Below, in pieces: positions 37,035 to 49,829 of a stretch of DNA of 64,000 nucleotides. Within the stretch, counting starts at the first letter, position 1. Every line of letters starts with the position of its first letter. This stretch comes from Sympetrum striolatum (Eukaryota > Arthropoda > Insecta > Odonata > Libellulidae): positions 90,353,152-90,417,151 of the forward strand of contig OX388350.1 in the NCBI GenBank assembly GCA_947579665.1, given 5' to 3'. Under the pieces are notes generated by a model that did not search any database, was not told the origin of the DNA, and saw only the letters and a list, made by a program, of their open reading frames with translations. A program made the position numbers and the translations under genes.

Positions 37035-37649
37035 ACTTTTAAAAGAGATTAGATTGGAGAAAAGGGATTCGGCAAAAATGATTGGGCAAATAGTATTTGA
37101 GTTAATATCGGATGGAAACGAATTTCATAGGTAACAGTTTGTGCAGTTTGATGAACATTCTCTTCAGAAAAAGTAACTGGAATACCTTCCATTACAAGTC
37201 GATTAATCAAAATCATCTCTGTTATAAACAGAGGCAGCAGAGAAGCTGATACTGTAAGTTGAATGTATATTAATACGATCGTAAGAATAAAGTTACAAGT
37301 ACTCTTTTCCACACCTGTACTAGAAAACGACCTGTTTCGGCAACCATCGGAGTATCACTTATAAGGACTCACAAAATTACTATCGTTTTTTCGCAAATAA
37401 TTCTTCTCGTCGGTGACTCGTCAACCTGATGACGGCCGATCTGTCTTTTTCAAATACATATTTGGAAAAGAGTACTTCTGATTTTATTCTTACAATCCCT
37501 TGATATGGATTCAAGTAGAGCCAATCGATTTATTCGAATTATGAGTGTATACGAGGTTATACTTCTACACTTATTTCAACACAAGCATATTCTTGCAATG
37601 GTTTCCGGAATGTACTCTTCGTTATGGAAGTGAATGCTGTCCTGGAAGG

Positions 37650-37760
37650 GGGGATGAAGCGAATGACGCTCCAAAGTCCCGGGTTCCAATCCCGGCTGAC
37701 CGGATTTTTCCTGTTAGGGAATGGCAGTTTGTGTGTGTCAATTGTTGTGTGGTTTTCCCC
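37650..37760 (+). mobile_element. SINE family 1, copy 2 (5' end degraded)
   Basis: AAAGTCCCGGGTTCCAATCC (B box with one change) is followed by the family body, CGGCTGACCGGATTTTTCCT then GTTAGGGAATGG. The A-box part is unrecognisable. Confidence 0.75.
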
Positions 37761-37769
37761 ATGTTGAAG

Positions 37770-38690
37770 TTGTTACGATTCACTGTAACTGTTCAATATT
37801 GGCTGTTTATGAATCTAATGTGAATAAATAAATAAGTACATGTTTACAAGGATGTCATTTACTGAAGCGTAATGGTTTGAATGTGTATTTTATGCGATAC
37901 AATAAGTAATTATATCATCACGCTTTAGAACAATATTCCGATTTACAACTTAACAACTGAGGTCGAGGAAGCAAGTACTCCTATTAAAAAGCTTGAAATC
38001 AAGACGAATAGAATCATGATTTTTGAGCTCATTAACAACTTCTATAAATCACTCAGAAGAGAACAAAGAACTTCGGCCAGAGAAGTCTCTATTTGAATAG
38101 CCCTCGACTGCACCTTCGTTCTGTTCCGACAGTAACCAAGGTGCACATAAATTGCATATTCCGTAAGAATGGCTGTTGATTCCAGAAGGCTTTTCGGTGT
38201 CTTGCGCCCGCATCCTTTCCTCGCCAATCTCTTCGTTTCTTTTTTCACCTGTTCTCGACGTCTGGGCTCTTTTCATCTCGCACACAAAATCCTCTCCTTT
38301 TTATCATTTAATCTTGTCGGCCGCTGAGGGTCATGGCGACGAGCAATTACTTTGATCTCAGACGTTAAACCATCGAGTACTTCGCTACGTACATTTTTCA
38401 TACTTATTAGCGTCGTGAGGAACGTCTGATGAGGTGCTCTCCATTAGAATGTGGACACAAACTGACTTTAAAAACAACGCTTTCTTAAAAAGACTCCATT
38501 ACTCATTGCTCGGCCATACATAAATGGCAAGGGAACGCATTTTGTTGTCCATCGCCAGATGAAGGGAAAATGCGTCATCATAGACATAATTGTGCCTGAA
38601 AAATCCCATGTTTTCGTGCAGGTCATTTTCCTATTTTTAACACCAAAGAGCATACAAATTTACAAATAAAATAATCCTTAATGATAATAA
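37770..38690. other. No recognised feature
   Basis: AT-rich sequence between two SINE copies. Minus-strand frames at 38042-38285 overlap and are charged and low-complexity in character, with no known match. Confidence 0.45.
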
Positions 38691-38693
38691 ATT

Positions 38694-38851
38694 CTCTAAT
38701 GGAAACAGGGAGATCCCAATTACACCCATTTCAATAATTATTATTTACAATGACACGCAACCATTCCCTAGCCAGAAAAATCCGTCTAGCCGAGATTCGA
38801 ACCCGCGACCTAGGCGTTAGAGTTCTAACCACTGCGCCACCGCAGTCGGCT
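38694..38851 (-). mobile_element. SINE family 1, copy 3
   Basis: On the minus strand: GCCGACTGCGGTGGCGCAGT then GGTTAGAAC (A-box region), GTCGCGGGTTCGAATCTCGG (B box), the GGATTTTTCTGGCTAGGGAA body, ATTATTGAAATGG, and CCTGTTTCCATTAGAG at the 3' end near 38694. It is the most complete copy beside that at 29058. Confidence 0.85.
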
Positions 38852-38859
38852 TAAAACCG

Positions 38860-40655
38860 GGCACTTTCTTCTCTACGTTGGGTACATAATTCGTAAAAAT
38901 TATCAAAAAACTAATTTTCTTAAAGATTCATTGATCTTTGGTGTATAATTACGACGTTTAATAAAGAATGGAATCGTTTGAGTAAGAAAATTACCAACCC
39001 GCTATAACGCAAATTTCAGGTGAATGACGATCATATTATTAAAATCTAAAGCAATTCTCCTTTTATTTGTCTCTTCTGAAAAATAATTAGTTTATTAGAA
39101 TCCCAACTTCCTTTTAATTCATACAAATTCAAAACTGTCTCTCTCAAAGTGGAGGCATTCAATTAACTTACGAGTTAATAACAATTTAGGGTCGAAAGAC
39201 CTAGTTTTACATATTAAACATACACTTATGAATTGTTTGATCTACGGCACATTCTTGTGCTTGAAGATGTACACGGAACTATGACAATATTTTTGCAAGC
39301 TTCAGATTCTTGGAAGTAGGGCAGATTCGATTTTTCGCTCGTAAGTAATAGAGACTTTCTGGCGTGCAATCCTAGACTAGAATACTCCCACGGGAAGTTC
39401 GTATGTATACGCCAAACTATGCAAGAGAACATAATTGCCGTGGTTACAATACAGAACATGAAATAGTTCAGATATAGAAAAAAAGGAAATGGAAAAAGGA
39501 CAAAAGTTGACGTTGCAACATTGTAGAATGTTAAGGGAAGCAAAGAGTGAACACCAGATTATCTCCGTTTTCTGTCGACCAGTGTAATATTCAAATAATT
39601 TGTCACTATTTCCGTTTAACATAAAACTCCATTCGAATGATATTTTGCCACGAATCGCAATCAGCACAAATGGGAACACAGTCTTTGACGAACCCTTTCT
39701 AATTACGTAAATGGACGCCATGGAGGGAAGAAACAAATGAAGGTGCGCCTGCGCTGCCGGTCAATGTCTTTTGGTACAGACGAAATGCACTTGTTTTAGT
39801 CATTGCTGTGATATTGACGCAATAGTGAGTCATTTGGATGACATGGAAAGCCTGATTTTTTTTAATTTGCTCATTTCCACGGCGCAATGTTACTCACTTC
39901 TCGTCGCATTCTCTCTAAATATTTAAATGGCGGGAGGTTTATATAGTCTTTATGCTCATCATTTCACAGATATTCACACTAAGTTCACAATTCCACCATC
40001 GTATCCTGAAATGGAATACTTGTCTGCGCTATTTTTCAGATGGGTGAAAAGTGATGGGTGATTAGTGAAAATAACAGCTAGATATGGGTTAACCTTATCC
40101 AGATGTATATAGTCAGGAGAAATGTAAGCCTGATGGAGAGGACATGCGAATGGACTGGGGAGACAATGAAAGAAGCACACTCTTTCGTTCACACCCCATG
40201 CCATACGTCGAGTGGTACATTTCTGATGTAAATTAGAGAGATGTTTATTCAGTAGGAACTGTTCCTTACGGAAGTAACGCAATCCATTCTAGCGGCATCG
40301 AAAAACTACGTCATCTAATGCTTTGAATTTATCGGCTGAGGTGTTGAGCCCAACACGCGCCTTGGGGAATGTAACTCCTCGGTAAGCCCTCACATATATC
40401 CCATACATCCCCTGAACATATATTCCTCACCTAAGACGAGAATATCTCCGATAAGACCCAACCGGAATCCGAGAGGCGGGCCTTAAAGGGGAGAGTGCGT
40501 TTCCAGATTTCTTTAATCTATTATTTGTTAGCCAACGGAAGACGGAAATAGAAGCAATCACGATCGACATCTGATACTCGTACTTACATAAATCACTTAA
40601 AAACCCTTTCGGAGTATTTTACTATAAAAACGCTATATCTGTTGACAGAAATAAT
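38860..40655. other. No recognised gene
   Basis: Overlapping minus-strand frames of 105 and 119 codons (39226-39736) are hydrophobic and of chance length, as is a 102-codon frame at 39974-40282. None matches a family I know. Confidence 0.45.
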
Positions 40656-40661
40656 GATATT

Positions 40662-40790
40662 CCTTTAACGGAAACAGGTTTTCCCCAAAATACATCCGTT
40701 TCAATACGTAAGAAAAATCCGGGACTCGAACGTTGGTGTTGGAGCGTTACCATGCAAGTGTGTTAACCACTCGGTCTATCGAAGATGCTT
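40662..40790 (-). mobile_element. SINE family 1, copy 4 (short)
   Basis: On the minus strand: GATAGACCGAGTGGTTAACA (A box), ACGTTCGAGTCCCGGATTTT (B box running into the body), GTATTGAAACGG and CCTGTTTCCGTTAAAGG at the end. A GGCTAGGGAATGG block is missing. Confidence 0.8.
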
Positions 40791-40799
40791 CGAAATTAC

Positions 40800-43700
40800 T
40801 TCAGAAGTTATTATTACAACTTTGACGACAGTTTTTACTCTCGAAATTGTTCACCGCCGATACCTTAGATTTATTTATAATTCGAGCATCAAGCGATTTT
40901 TAGCAATGTTTTTCGCCATTTTGGTATGATCGGTATTTGTACTGGACCATGATGTACAAGAAGAAATGCTGCTTTATTTACTTTGGGTATGTACTTCTTC
41001 AATGTTTGCGGTCTCAGTTTTTTCTCGCTTAGTTTTTTCTAGCTCAGAATATTTTTTCAATAACTTCGTTTATATACTTACGAAGTATCGCTAAATTGCT
41101 GATTGATAACCTTTTATCTTTAACATAGATTTTGGTAGTTGAAAGATAAAAGATGTAGAGATAAGTCTAAGGACAGGGGTGTTATTAAGGGTTTTCTTGG
41201 TGAAATGTGTTTGCCCAGCGAGAGTGACACTTCTCAAAACCCAATAAAGTATCAATGACGTGATGATTTGTGGTTGGGCATCTGGTGCCGTCATCCGCAG
41301 ACATGGTTTGAAATGCAACGGCCGTGAAAGTATTTTCCGACCCGCATTTTTCAGAGAATGAGATGGGCTTTTGCTGGTTAAGAACAGGAGAGAGTGGGAG
41401 GACATCAAAGACAGAGTTGGACATTTCTATTTAAAAAAAAATTCCCGTTCTAAAACATCTCGCTTGAATTATTCGTTCGCAAAGAGAAAAGCTTTGCGAC
41501 CTATTTAGGATCATTTGATTGTAAACGAGCACCGAAAATCATTCATTACATAACATAGAAGTTGTGCTTCGTCGTGAGAGAGGTTTTAAAGTTTTGTGCG
41601 ATGCACAAAATGATGCGCGGAATGATTATATCCCAAGTAGAATAGTTCGATCCAAACAAAGAATATTTTGCATTATAGCGATGAAATAGGTCTTACCTTC
41701 GGTATTAACCGCGAAAAAGCAGCATTTGAAATAGTTTATATAATATGATGAAGAGAAATAAGAACTACAAATTGTACATGCATTTTTACAAGAAAATATC
41801 TTTTTGTTGATATTTTAGAATGCAATTCACAGAGATGATCAGAAAATGTCTGTTCATTCGCTGATTCTCCCGTCTATCACTCTTCCATACTTTCTTACAC
41901 CATCGAGTGCGAACACAACGAAGTGCATTCCATCTAATTAGCTCTGTTACATGACTGCCATTCCAATTATTAAACCTGCTCAATATGTAGCATTTCTCTT
42001 TTGTCACAGGATCAAGTAAAATATATTTTTATCAGCACGGCTGTGAAGCTAATGAAGAATGAGCGATTAAGGTCTTTCGGACTGAAAAGTGTTCCTCACT
42101 GCGCTTCACTGACATGCTCCGCTAATAGCATTCTGGCTCAGCGAAGAAAGCCAACTACCTCACTCCTAATCCTGACTATTAAACCTCATTCACTCCTACT
42201 AACTCTTGGTGGATAATTTTAGGGGGGATGAGGTATCAACAAGTTGATTCAACATGCATTCGGGCTAAATAGAGACACGAATTTTTATCTGACTATATTG
42301 TTTATGAGAACTCATTTTCCAGCCGTGTTATATTTGCAAACATTTATTTCTTGCGTGGCTTCCAAATATTGCGATATTCGAGAACATTCTCCTCTTTGAT
42401 CGTGCACGTGCTTGGAGAAATCGAGAGAAAGAAATGGCGATTGGGGAAAATCTTCGCGTTGGATGTAATTAAATGTGAATTCACAGCCGCTGTGCATTTG
42501 AAGAAGTGAAGTCATTAAAATGATGTCGGCGAACTCTCGACGAGAGGTTTTCCCGGAAGTGCTCACAATAATAAAAATGCCTTAATCGATAAAAAGACAA
42601 GTTCTTCAACTGAGATTTACCACAGACTCACTCTGGTCCTTAAGAAGTCTTTGAATGAAAGTAGTCGTATGAGAAATCAATCCAGTCGGCTGAGCGAAAT
42701 CCTTGCAGAGTTATGTATATTCAAATCATAGTTTCTTTTAATTACAACTGAAACGGGAGATAGCCGGGGAGTAACAAAAGTTAATGATGATGTTAAAACC
42801 AGCTTAATATTCCAAATATAAACTGATTCATTAATGGCTGATGATTCGTTAACGGGTGACCGCAAAATGTTCTGTAACACCTTTAGCTACTTTTGCCTCT
42901 TGGATTTTGCAATCCAGCTCTAGAAGTATAGTTATAATAGCAATATAGCTATTTTAATCCTCTCGATGATTAGCATGTGAGATTTGGTTTTTAAAGCATT
43001 TTGTTTTCATTTATCGGCAAGAATGAGGGAATATTTAAAGACGAACATTGGCAGTTACATACTGTGACATATTATTTCGATTTATTGTCTCGGATGTGAT
43101 TTAAAGTGAATGTCGTTAGAGAAAGATTGAACACAAGCATCTCCATTGATCGTATGAGGAAATCCGATTATATATAAATAGTTTTAACGGAATTTTCAGA
43201 TAATTCTCCAATAATTACTCTATTTTATACTGTAAATTTCTGACGATAAGAATGAAGAGAGCATCCAGTAAATGTTTCTTCGTCGCCCAAGCAAAGTAAT
43301 TTCAAACATGTTCTTGTCAATGAATTTAAATCCTGCAAATATTTAACACAAACGTGAAAATGTTTTCTCTGAAACGCATATTTTCATCTGGTAATTTCGT
43401 CTCGTCATTCGAGGAATAGGAATCGTACTTTTGTAAGAAGCCATCCAAAGAATTTCGATAAATTATTTACCCCGATACAGTAAGCTACCAAAACAAGGAG
43501 AGGAGAATGAGGCAGTTAAGATGAGGATTGAGGTAGTCTTACTTTTCGTAGCATTCCATAATCACTCATGCCTCAGTATCCTCCACATCAACGCGGCCAC
43601 GAGAAGAGCTCAGACAAGAGAAATATGCATTTGTCTTTTTCAAAATGATAAATAAACCGTTTAAATGACGCAGAAATAATAAGGAGTTCTAATAACGGAG

Positions 43701-43870
43701 TACAACAAATCAATTTTTTTTCTGCCCTCTGAATCAGATTAGGTGAGTTTAATTATATTTAATAAGGTGAATAAGAAACTATAAGTAAAATCCCTCCATC
43801 ACGTACCATTTCACAGAACCAAGACATTCATTTTATTAATCAATAAACCCACTTTTTTTCTTTCAAGGTA
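40800..43870. other. No recognised gene
   Basis: Overlapping minus-strand frames of 79 and 105 codons lie at 41091-41424; their composition is fairly protein-like but I do not recognise them. A 12-15-bp inverted repeat (CCTTTTATCTTT with AAAGATAAAAG) sits at 41106-41153. The rest is AT-rich without features. Confidence 0.4.
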
Positions 43871-43877
43871 GATTTTG

Positions 43878-44870
43878 TCACAAATCTGGATAGTTAAAAT
43901 GTTTTCTTCGGTCATTTACAGTTGTAATCATTTTTGTTTCTCTCCTCGAAGAACAACCATATTCTGTAAGCACAGAACAACTCCACTTCCCGGAGAATTG
44001 TTTTTCCATGATGGTCTTGCCGAAACCTTTCACAATGTTCATCACTGGCTGACCTAGGTTTGCAGGAAAGAAGTGCCAATCAAGAAAGTGCAGTTTTACT
44101 GACATATTGCACTTCATTTACAGTTTATCTTATTCTTTACACTTTGTTGGTAGTTTCCTGGTTCCCAAGAAACGCAGTTCACACTGTTTTAAATGTCTTA
44201 TATGCACGATAAAAACTCTTTGGCTTCTCTGGTTTTGGGCAATTTCTCTCTCAGAATGCAAAAGCTCTTTGTCCGAGGCTAAAAATCTTCAATAATTTTG
44301 ATGTTCAAAAGAAAGAGATGCGCATCTTCAGATTTCACAACAGGACACATGTTTTCTCCAGGAGTGAAAGCATATTTCTGAAGCCTTACGAAGATACTTT
44401 TACTGCGACTATCCGACAAACACAGGAAACAGCAGTGTAGTCTCGCTGCATGCCAAGTAAATCTCCGAACATCTTCCACTTATATTTATCCATCACTGTC
44501 AAGCAACATAGGTTCATGAGTGTCTTTCTTGGGAGTATAGGAATAGATGGATACACATTAAATTGTGGCACTGCCTTTAAACTTAGTTTGAATGAAACGA
44601 TATAAAGTCTCCACTTTTCTGGATTGTGATCGTGGCCCAATTCTTCCAAAAAAACAAGTAAAAATTCATCACAAAAAACAATGTAATTCTAAGAATTGAA
44701 GAACATTTTAAACATACTTTGCAATGAAATCACTTCAACTCCATCTTCTGGCAGATTCCATGGTTGTAGTCGTAAAGCCAGCAGTTTAAATTATACTGCT
44801 GAGTGATTTAGGTCTCTGGTTATTGAGTTGAGAAATGCGGTGAGGAAATTTTGATGTTGATGGCATCTAG
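43878..44870 (-). pseudogene. Decayed transposon-encoded protein (arthropod family)
   Basis: Minus-strand pieces, in order: a FLNSITRDLNHSAV stretch with a stop, LLALRLQPWNLPEDGVEVIS (about 44725-44790), LLVFLEELGHDHNPEKWRLY (44590-44660), KYKWKMFGDLLGMQRDYT (about 44440-44495), CCFLCLSDSRSK (44398-44436), and MSVKLHFLDWHFFPANLG then EKQFSGKWS and LTEYGC (43900-44110). From memory these match, in the same order, a multi-copy protein family in arthropod genomes with blocks such as RLQxWNLL, EWRLFIDSS, CFLCLWDSR and MSLKIHFLHSHLDFFPxNLG. I take it to be transposon-encoded but cannot name the superfamily. Frameshifts, stops and a deletion around 44120-44280 make it a relic. Confidence 0.7.
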
Positions 44871-44879
44871 ATCATCATG

Positions 44880-47800
44880 TGTCCTGCTGGTTGAAGCTCC
44901 CTCATTCGACATTCTTCATCAATTCATTCGGTGGAATGCGAATATTATGATCGTGAAACCCGCTAATGTTCGGATACTCAATGGCACGCTTTGATTTCGC
45001 CAAAGAGTCTTTTACATTGGTCGAACAGAAAAGCTGTCTAAAGCAGGGCACCATTAAAAAAAGTGTTATACTAAGTTGAAAAATGGCAGAACTAAACGGT
45101 GCTGGAGGGATGAGTTTATTGTTTCTAGCAGCAGATAGCAGCACTTTTATGACGTGAACAATATATCAACAGTAAATTGACAGTATAAAATAAACCACAG
45201 GCAAAAATGATCTGTATCCCAAAATGATAAAATGTCTAATGTGAGAAATAATAAATCAAAATCCTGAACAAACGATACCTGACAGAGCCACATCAAAAGC
45301 AGATTAGTAAATAACTCTGAGTCCTAATCACCTGTTTTCATACAAAACATCTGTTGTGCAGTGTAATTTCCTTCTCTTATCGAAACGCCTTTTAAAGTAA
45401 AAGAATAGTTGGCATTAAAAGTAGTTGCTATAATTTCGTCCATGTATTATTTCTTCTCCTCGATATACGTATCAGGATCCGTGACCCACTTTTCAAGGTT
45501 TATTACTTTGGATATGTTGTGAAATCGATTCGTTTTTGTGCAGATTGGAATCCCCTCGGCGTTCTTGGAGATCTAGGTCGTATGTTGTCCAATTTAATAT
45601 CTCCGTTTACTTTTACTACGGATTTTGCTGCAACTGAGGAATTTGGTAGATTAAAGTTACATTAGAAGATGTGATCGACTAAAGTTTCATTAGATTACAG
45701 ATATCTGGGTAGTTATGATTTATACTTATCAGAAACAATTAATTCTTATTTTGAAGTGCTACGAGCAAATAAACAGCCAACAAATGATCAACGAAAAGAT
45801 GAAGTTCACTCCATCAATCGAAGGATTTAATGAAATAAATGAGATCATTATATGCTGATCAACGTATTCATTCTGTTTTGATTGTCAATTTCTTTTGGCA
45901 GAGTGAGTGTGGGTATAACAGTAGTGCCAACGATGTGTTTTCAAGAAAATCGGTACTATTGTGTTACTATGGTAAACTTGTCGATATGAATTGAATTGCA
46001 GAAGCGACTTTGGCTTCTGAAGCTCCAAACAAGTTCGGATTGATAAATCTTGATTACGATAAACTCCATCCACAAGAACTCACGGAATTATAAGTAATTA
46101 CTTGTTAGAAGCAACCTCTGAACACCGCATGATATTGAAAATGACGGTAAATATCTCCAAATATTTATGACTCACGCACCATAAATAAATAAATTCAGAT
46201 ATTAGAGAACAAAGAATGCAATGCAATTCGTTTACTTCCTCAGCGCAAATAGCAAGAAGAGCTCATTGATTTTCGTGCAGAAGTGGGGCGACAACGAGTG
46301 TCCAAGATTTATTGGTCGGTTCCAGCGAAGGCTGCGCGTAAAGGAATCCGTGGGGAGAATTAGAATCTGGGAGATATAGCTCTCATATCAATTGCTACCT
46401 GAATCATACAGGGCATTGGATGTTACTTCCCAGCCTTAGGATCACCTGATGATGATAGTTGGTGAGGATTTGCGTTTGACGACTGGAAGCTGCTGCACTT
46501 ACGGCTGCCTCGAATTTGGCGCCTCAGTCATTAAAAGTATTTAACCGCATCTCATCGATCGTCTTTTATAATACCAACTAATGGATTAGTCTCTACCTTA
46601 GGTTTCAGAAAACGTAAAGATATGGAGTGATTAATGTCCATACCATTTCTGTTCAATATTATTTGAAAAAAGGGTATATACTGAATATCAAAAGGCATTC
46701 TTCGTTGGATGGAATTGGAACAATGAAGCGAATTAATTTCAGCGACAGAAAATGAGAAAACAGAGGTGCCATCGATAAGTTATTCCCTTGATGTATCTCC
46801 TCAAAGGTAAACGCAAATTGCATTCATAGCGGTTACATCCTCGTAAAGGACGCCATTTCCAGCTGTGCTGAGGCAAAGGAAGCGTTTTTCCCACCGTTTG
46901 AGCTCAAAGAGGGCAATTTAAGGATATCTCGTGAGACACAACAGATAAAGTAAATGGCGGTATTTCGGCTTTGGAATGGATCGAGTAGCTTCATTTCAGT
47001 TTTTAATTATAAGCGAAGATATGCGATAGTACACGAAAAAGAAGGAAAAATCTAATTACGGAAAACACTAGATTAAAGAATGTCTATCGTAAAAGAGTTC
47101 CGTGTTATTATTTACGGAGGGGCTTTCGAATGCTCACGAAAGCTATAAGAGTGAAACCGATGGAAAGTGGTGTTTGTAAATTTTTGGTGTGGACTAACGA
47201 TTAATATACAAAATGCATTACTTCTAATCTTTAATTCGAATAAGAAAGTTAAGAACAGAATAGTTTTTTTTGTTTAACAGTAATTTTTTTTACTATCTTA
47301 TGGTTTGCATAATGAGCTTTCGATGAAAAATAAATTTCATAGGTTTTCCGTTTAAAGTAGAACCTGAAATTATTTAAGTCATTGAATGTTGTTTTTAATT
47401 ATTTACGGATCCAAATGATTCATATATCCTATCATTTCTATCGCAATTTCATTGTATTGCAAGTAACATTTGTAGCGTCCCGACTTACGGGACAAAGCGG
47501 AGGGAATACTGGATGCGGATGCCATACGTGGATGTAAAAGGATATTTTTTCAAGATGAGAGAGTTAGGAAAAAAAGACTCGTGCGAGTCCATTACCTGCA
47601 GAGGAAAACAAAGGAGATAATGGCGGTGTCTGCGTCGAAGAAAACAAAAGAAGACATGAAAGCGGCCTCAGGAATAAGTATGGCGGAACATTTTCGGGAT
47701 GAAAATGACGAAAGGCGCTCTTATACGAGTGATTTGTGTTGGATATTAATGCAGTACGTAATAGTTTGACTAGATGTTATCAATTTTCGAGTTATTTTAT

Positions 47801-48155
47801 ATTTTATGGTTTATTTCCACAATCGCAAACGCTGAAATATCCATGGGCTGATTTCGATTTTGTAGAGAAAATAATTGTATGATCCCATCTGAGGCACTCA
47901 CCAAAGGGGAGAGTAGAAGTAAGATGAAATATAGTAGTCCTTTTCCTCACACTTTACCGTAAAAATCTCAATATGTTACGCTCTCATAATTTGTTGCTGA
48001 AATCTATTAATTTGGTCAACTGATAATTAATTTTCATAGAATATTTCTATTAAACTTCTCTCATATTGATACAATGATTCTTCTTAATTATGTTTTTGCA
48101 ACAGAAATTGAGTACTAAGGATTCAACTGAAAAATTAAGCTCATGCAAATTATTT
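44880..48155. other. No recognised gene
   Basis: The 80-codon minus frame at 44902-45144 lies just upstream of the transposase-like relic and could be more of it, but has no clear match. 46240-46530 is slightly richer in GC without a recognisable frame. A basic 62-codon frame at 47581-47769 is unrecognised. Confidence 0.4.
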
Positions 48156-48162
48156 TTATGAT

Positions 48163-48312
48163 AATCGAAGAATTTTTAAATAAAACAAAGTTTCAAAAAA
48201 CAAATAAGTAACTTCTACTTTCCACATATAGTGGAAAAACCTCTATATGAGGAAAGTAAAAGTTACTTTGTTGTTTTTAAAACTTTGCTTTATTTAACAA
48301 TTCTTCGATTGT
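48163..48312. mobile_element. Hairpin (foldback) element F (150 bp)
   Basis: Arms of about 70 bp (48163-48230 and 48243-48312) are inverted copies of each other at roughly 85-90% identity, with about 12 bp between. The inner ends read CTACTTTCCACATATAG and CTATATGAGGAAAGTAAAAG, recalling the head palindrome of family B, though the outer arms differ. It encodes nothing. Confidence 0.7.
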
Positions 48313-48544
48313 GTATATCTTCTGTATATATATATAGTATATATGTATAATATCACAAAATTTTGGCCTCTTCCGTGAATTTTAGTATTATGATGTCTTA
48401 AGTGAGTGTAAAACAACTTACGTTTCTAAATTATTGCAATATTTGTGTAAACTACTTAATATTGTTCGAGTAAATAGGCTTCAACATAACTGACAGAACT
48501 GTTCATTTTTTCTCTGCAGGTAAATGAGCTTACATGAAACATAC

Positions 48545-48612
48545 ATCTATATTAATACCCTACAAGCCGCCTTTCGGCGTGGAGCATGGGGTGTAAACAC
48601 CAGATGAATCTA
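48545..48612 (-). mobile_element. LINE 3' end fragment
   Basis: The minus strand reads CCGAAAGGCGGCTTGTAGGG then TATTAATATAGATGTATG. Nearly the same block, CCGAAAGGCGGCTTGCAGGG, occurs at 55684-55703, and a variant (GGCGGATTGCAGGG) closes the LINE at 55526-55539. Only the 3' untranslated end is kept; no RT is visible upstream on this strand. Confidence 0.6.
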
Positions 48613-48670
48613 AACTACTTCCTTATTCGGTTATTGCCGCGTATCGTACGCGGAATATTAAATTCTATAC

Positions 48671-48719
48671 TACGTTCGTAGTTATATTTAGTTCGTAGTG
48701 TATATAAACTACGAACGTA
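48671..48719. repeat. Inverted repeat
   Basis: TACGTTCGTAGTTATAT (48671-48687) pairs with ATATAAACTACGAACGTA (48702-48719), with a single extra base and a 14-nt loop. Confidence 0.8.
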
Positions 48720-49351
48720 AAATTACACAAAAATCTTTCCTCTTTTCGTACATTCTGTCATTACATCAGACGGGTTCTCGCGTGGTCGAGCACAGGACTA
48801 ACTAACATGACTTCATTCATGCACTCGACCAAGTGTGAGCCGCGCTCAAGCTACGGCCAGTCGTGATCCTCAAAAAGACGCGCTCTGCGACACGTCTCAA
48901 TCTTCTTCCAAATTAACAGGAGACTACTCTAAAATAAAATTTAGCAATTTACTTAATATTCGAAGCAGATATCATGCGTATCATGCCATCTTTACTAGAT
49001 AACATTTCATGTCTTGTATAATCTAGCATGTATTATTTAAAATCGAACACAACTTATGTTGGTTTAGCACAAATAGAGATACTAATACTGCGAGGCGTCA
49101 TTCATTTAATAACCAATTTATATCCTTGTAGGTGGTGCCTATGATTGCGGCTAACGATTACGAATTGAAAAAGATAATTTGTATATCTTTGCAACATCTT
49201 GGCACACTCACACTCTTGATACATCTGACCAAAGTTAGTATCGCCGTTATCACTGACATCTGATGGCAATTTCCGTTTTGGGAAGTTTATAAATTCAGTC
49301 GCTCTCGGAAAGAGCGGCAAATCGGCAAAAATCGAGGAATAATTCAAATTT

Positions 49352-49425
49352 CGGTCCCCAGGATTCGAACTGCGAACGGCTGCGATTTCTCTATCTGCTG
49401 AGATTCTGAGCTAATAAAATGCGAC
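49352..49425 (-). other. tRNA-like relic
   Basis: The minus strand reads TTAGCTCAGAATCTCAGCAG then ATAGAG, like a tRNA D-arm with A box, and GCAGTTCGAATCCTGGGGAC, a T-arm with B box. The acceptor ends do not pair well and no repeat partner is seen in the window. It may be a tRNA pseudogene or the head of a third SINE family. Confidence 0.5.
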
Positions 49426-49796
49426 CATATGACGCGATATCCCAGTTTTTAGACGAGCCGTTTGAAAATTTGCCAGTTTTGGGAAAATTCAGCGAATAAA
49501 AGATATTTGATGGACTGCATTTAAGCTTTTTTACTTTAAGTGTGAATTTACTCTTTAAAGACACAGTTAGATGACAAATTTTATTATAATTTCCTTTTCT
49601 ATAAGAGTATGAGTTATTTCACCTTATAACTTGACGATGTCCAAATGATTTCAAATTAAACTTGCGCGAAAACCGTATTGTTATAGATATTTATAAATAA
49701 TTATGTTGAGATCAGTCGTGATTATTCTTATGTAGAATGTAACCTATATCGTATGGTATCCCAAAGGAAAATTACTTATATTTAATTTAAAGGTAA

Positions 49797-49815
49797 TTAT
49801 TATTATTATTATTAA
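49797..49815. repeat. (ATT)n run
   Basis: About six ATT units between two copies of AAATTAAAGGTAATT / TTTAAAGGTAATT, so the run sits inside a small direct duplication. Confidence 0.75.
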
Positions 49816-49829
49816 ATTAAAGGTAATTA

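Noticed and set aside
39226..39736. Overlapping minus-strand frames of 105 and 119 codons
   Set aside because: Different frames over the same DNA, hydrophobic, no motif; treated as chance.
41091..41424. Two overlapping minus-strand frames as a gene fragment
   Set aside because: Composition is fairly protein-like, but there is no recognisable domain, splice context or repeat partner.
44902..45144. Additional exon of the transposon protein
   Set aside because: It lies upstream on the right strand but shows none of the family's blocks I can recognise.
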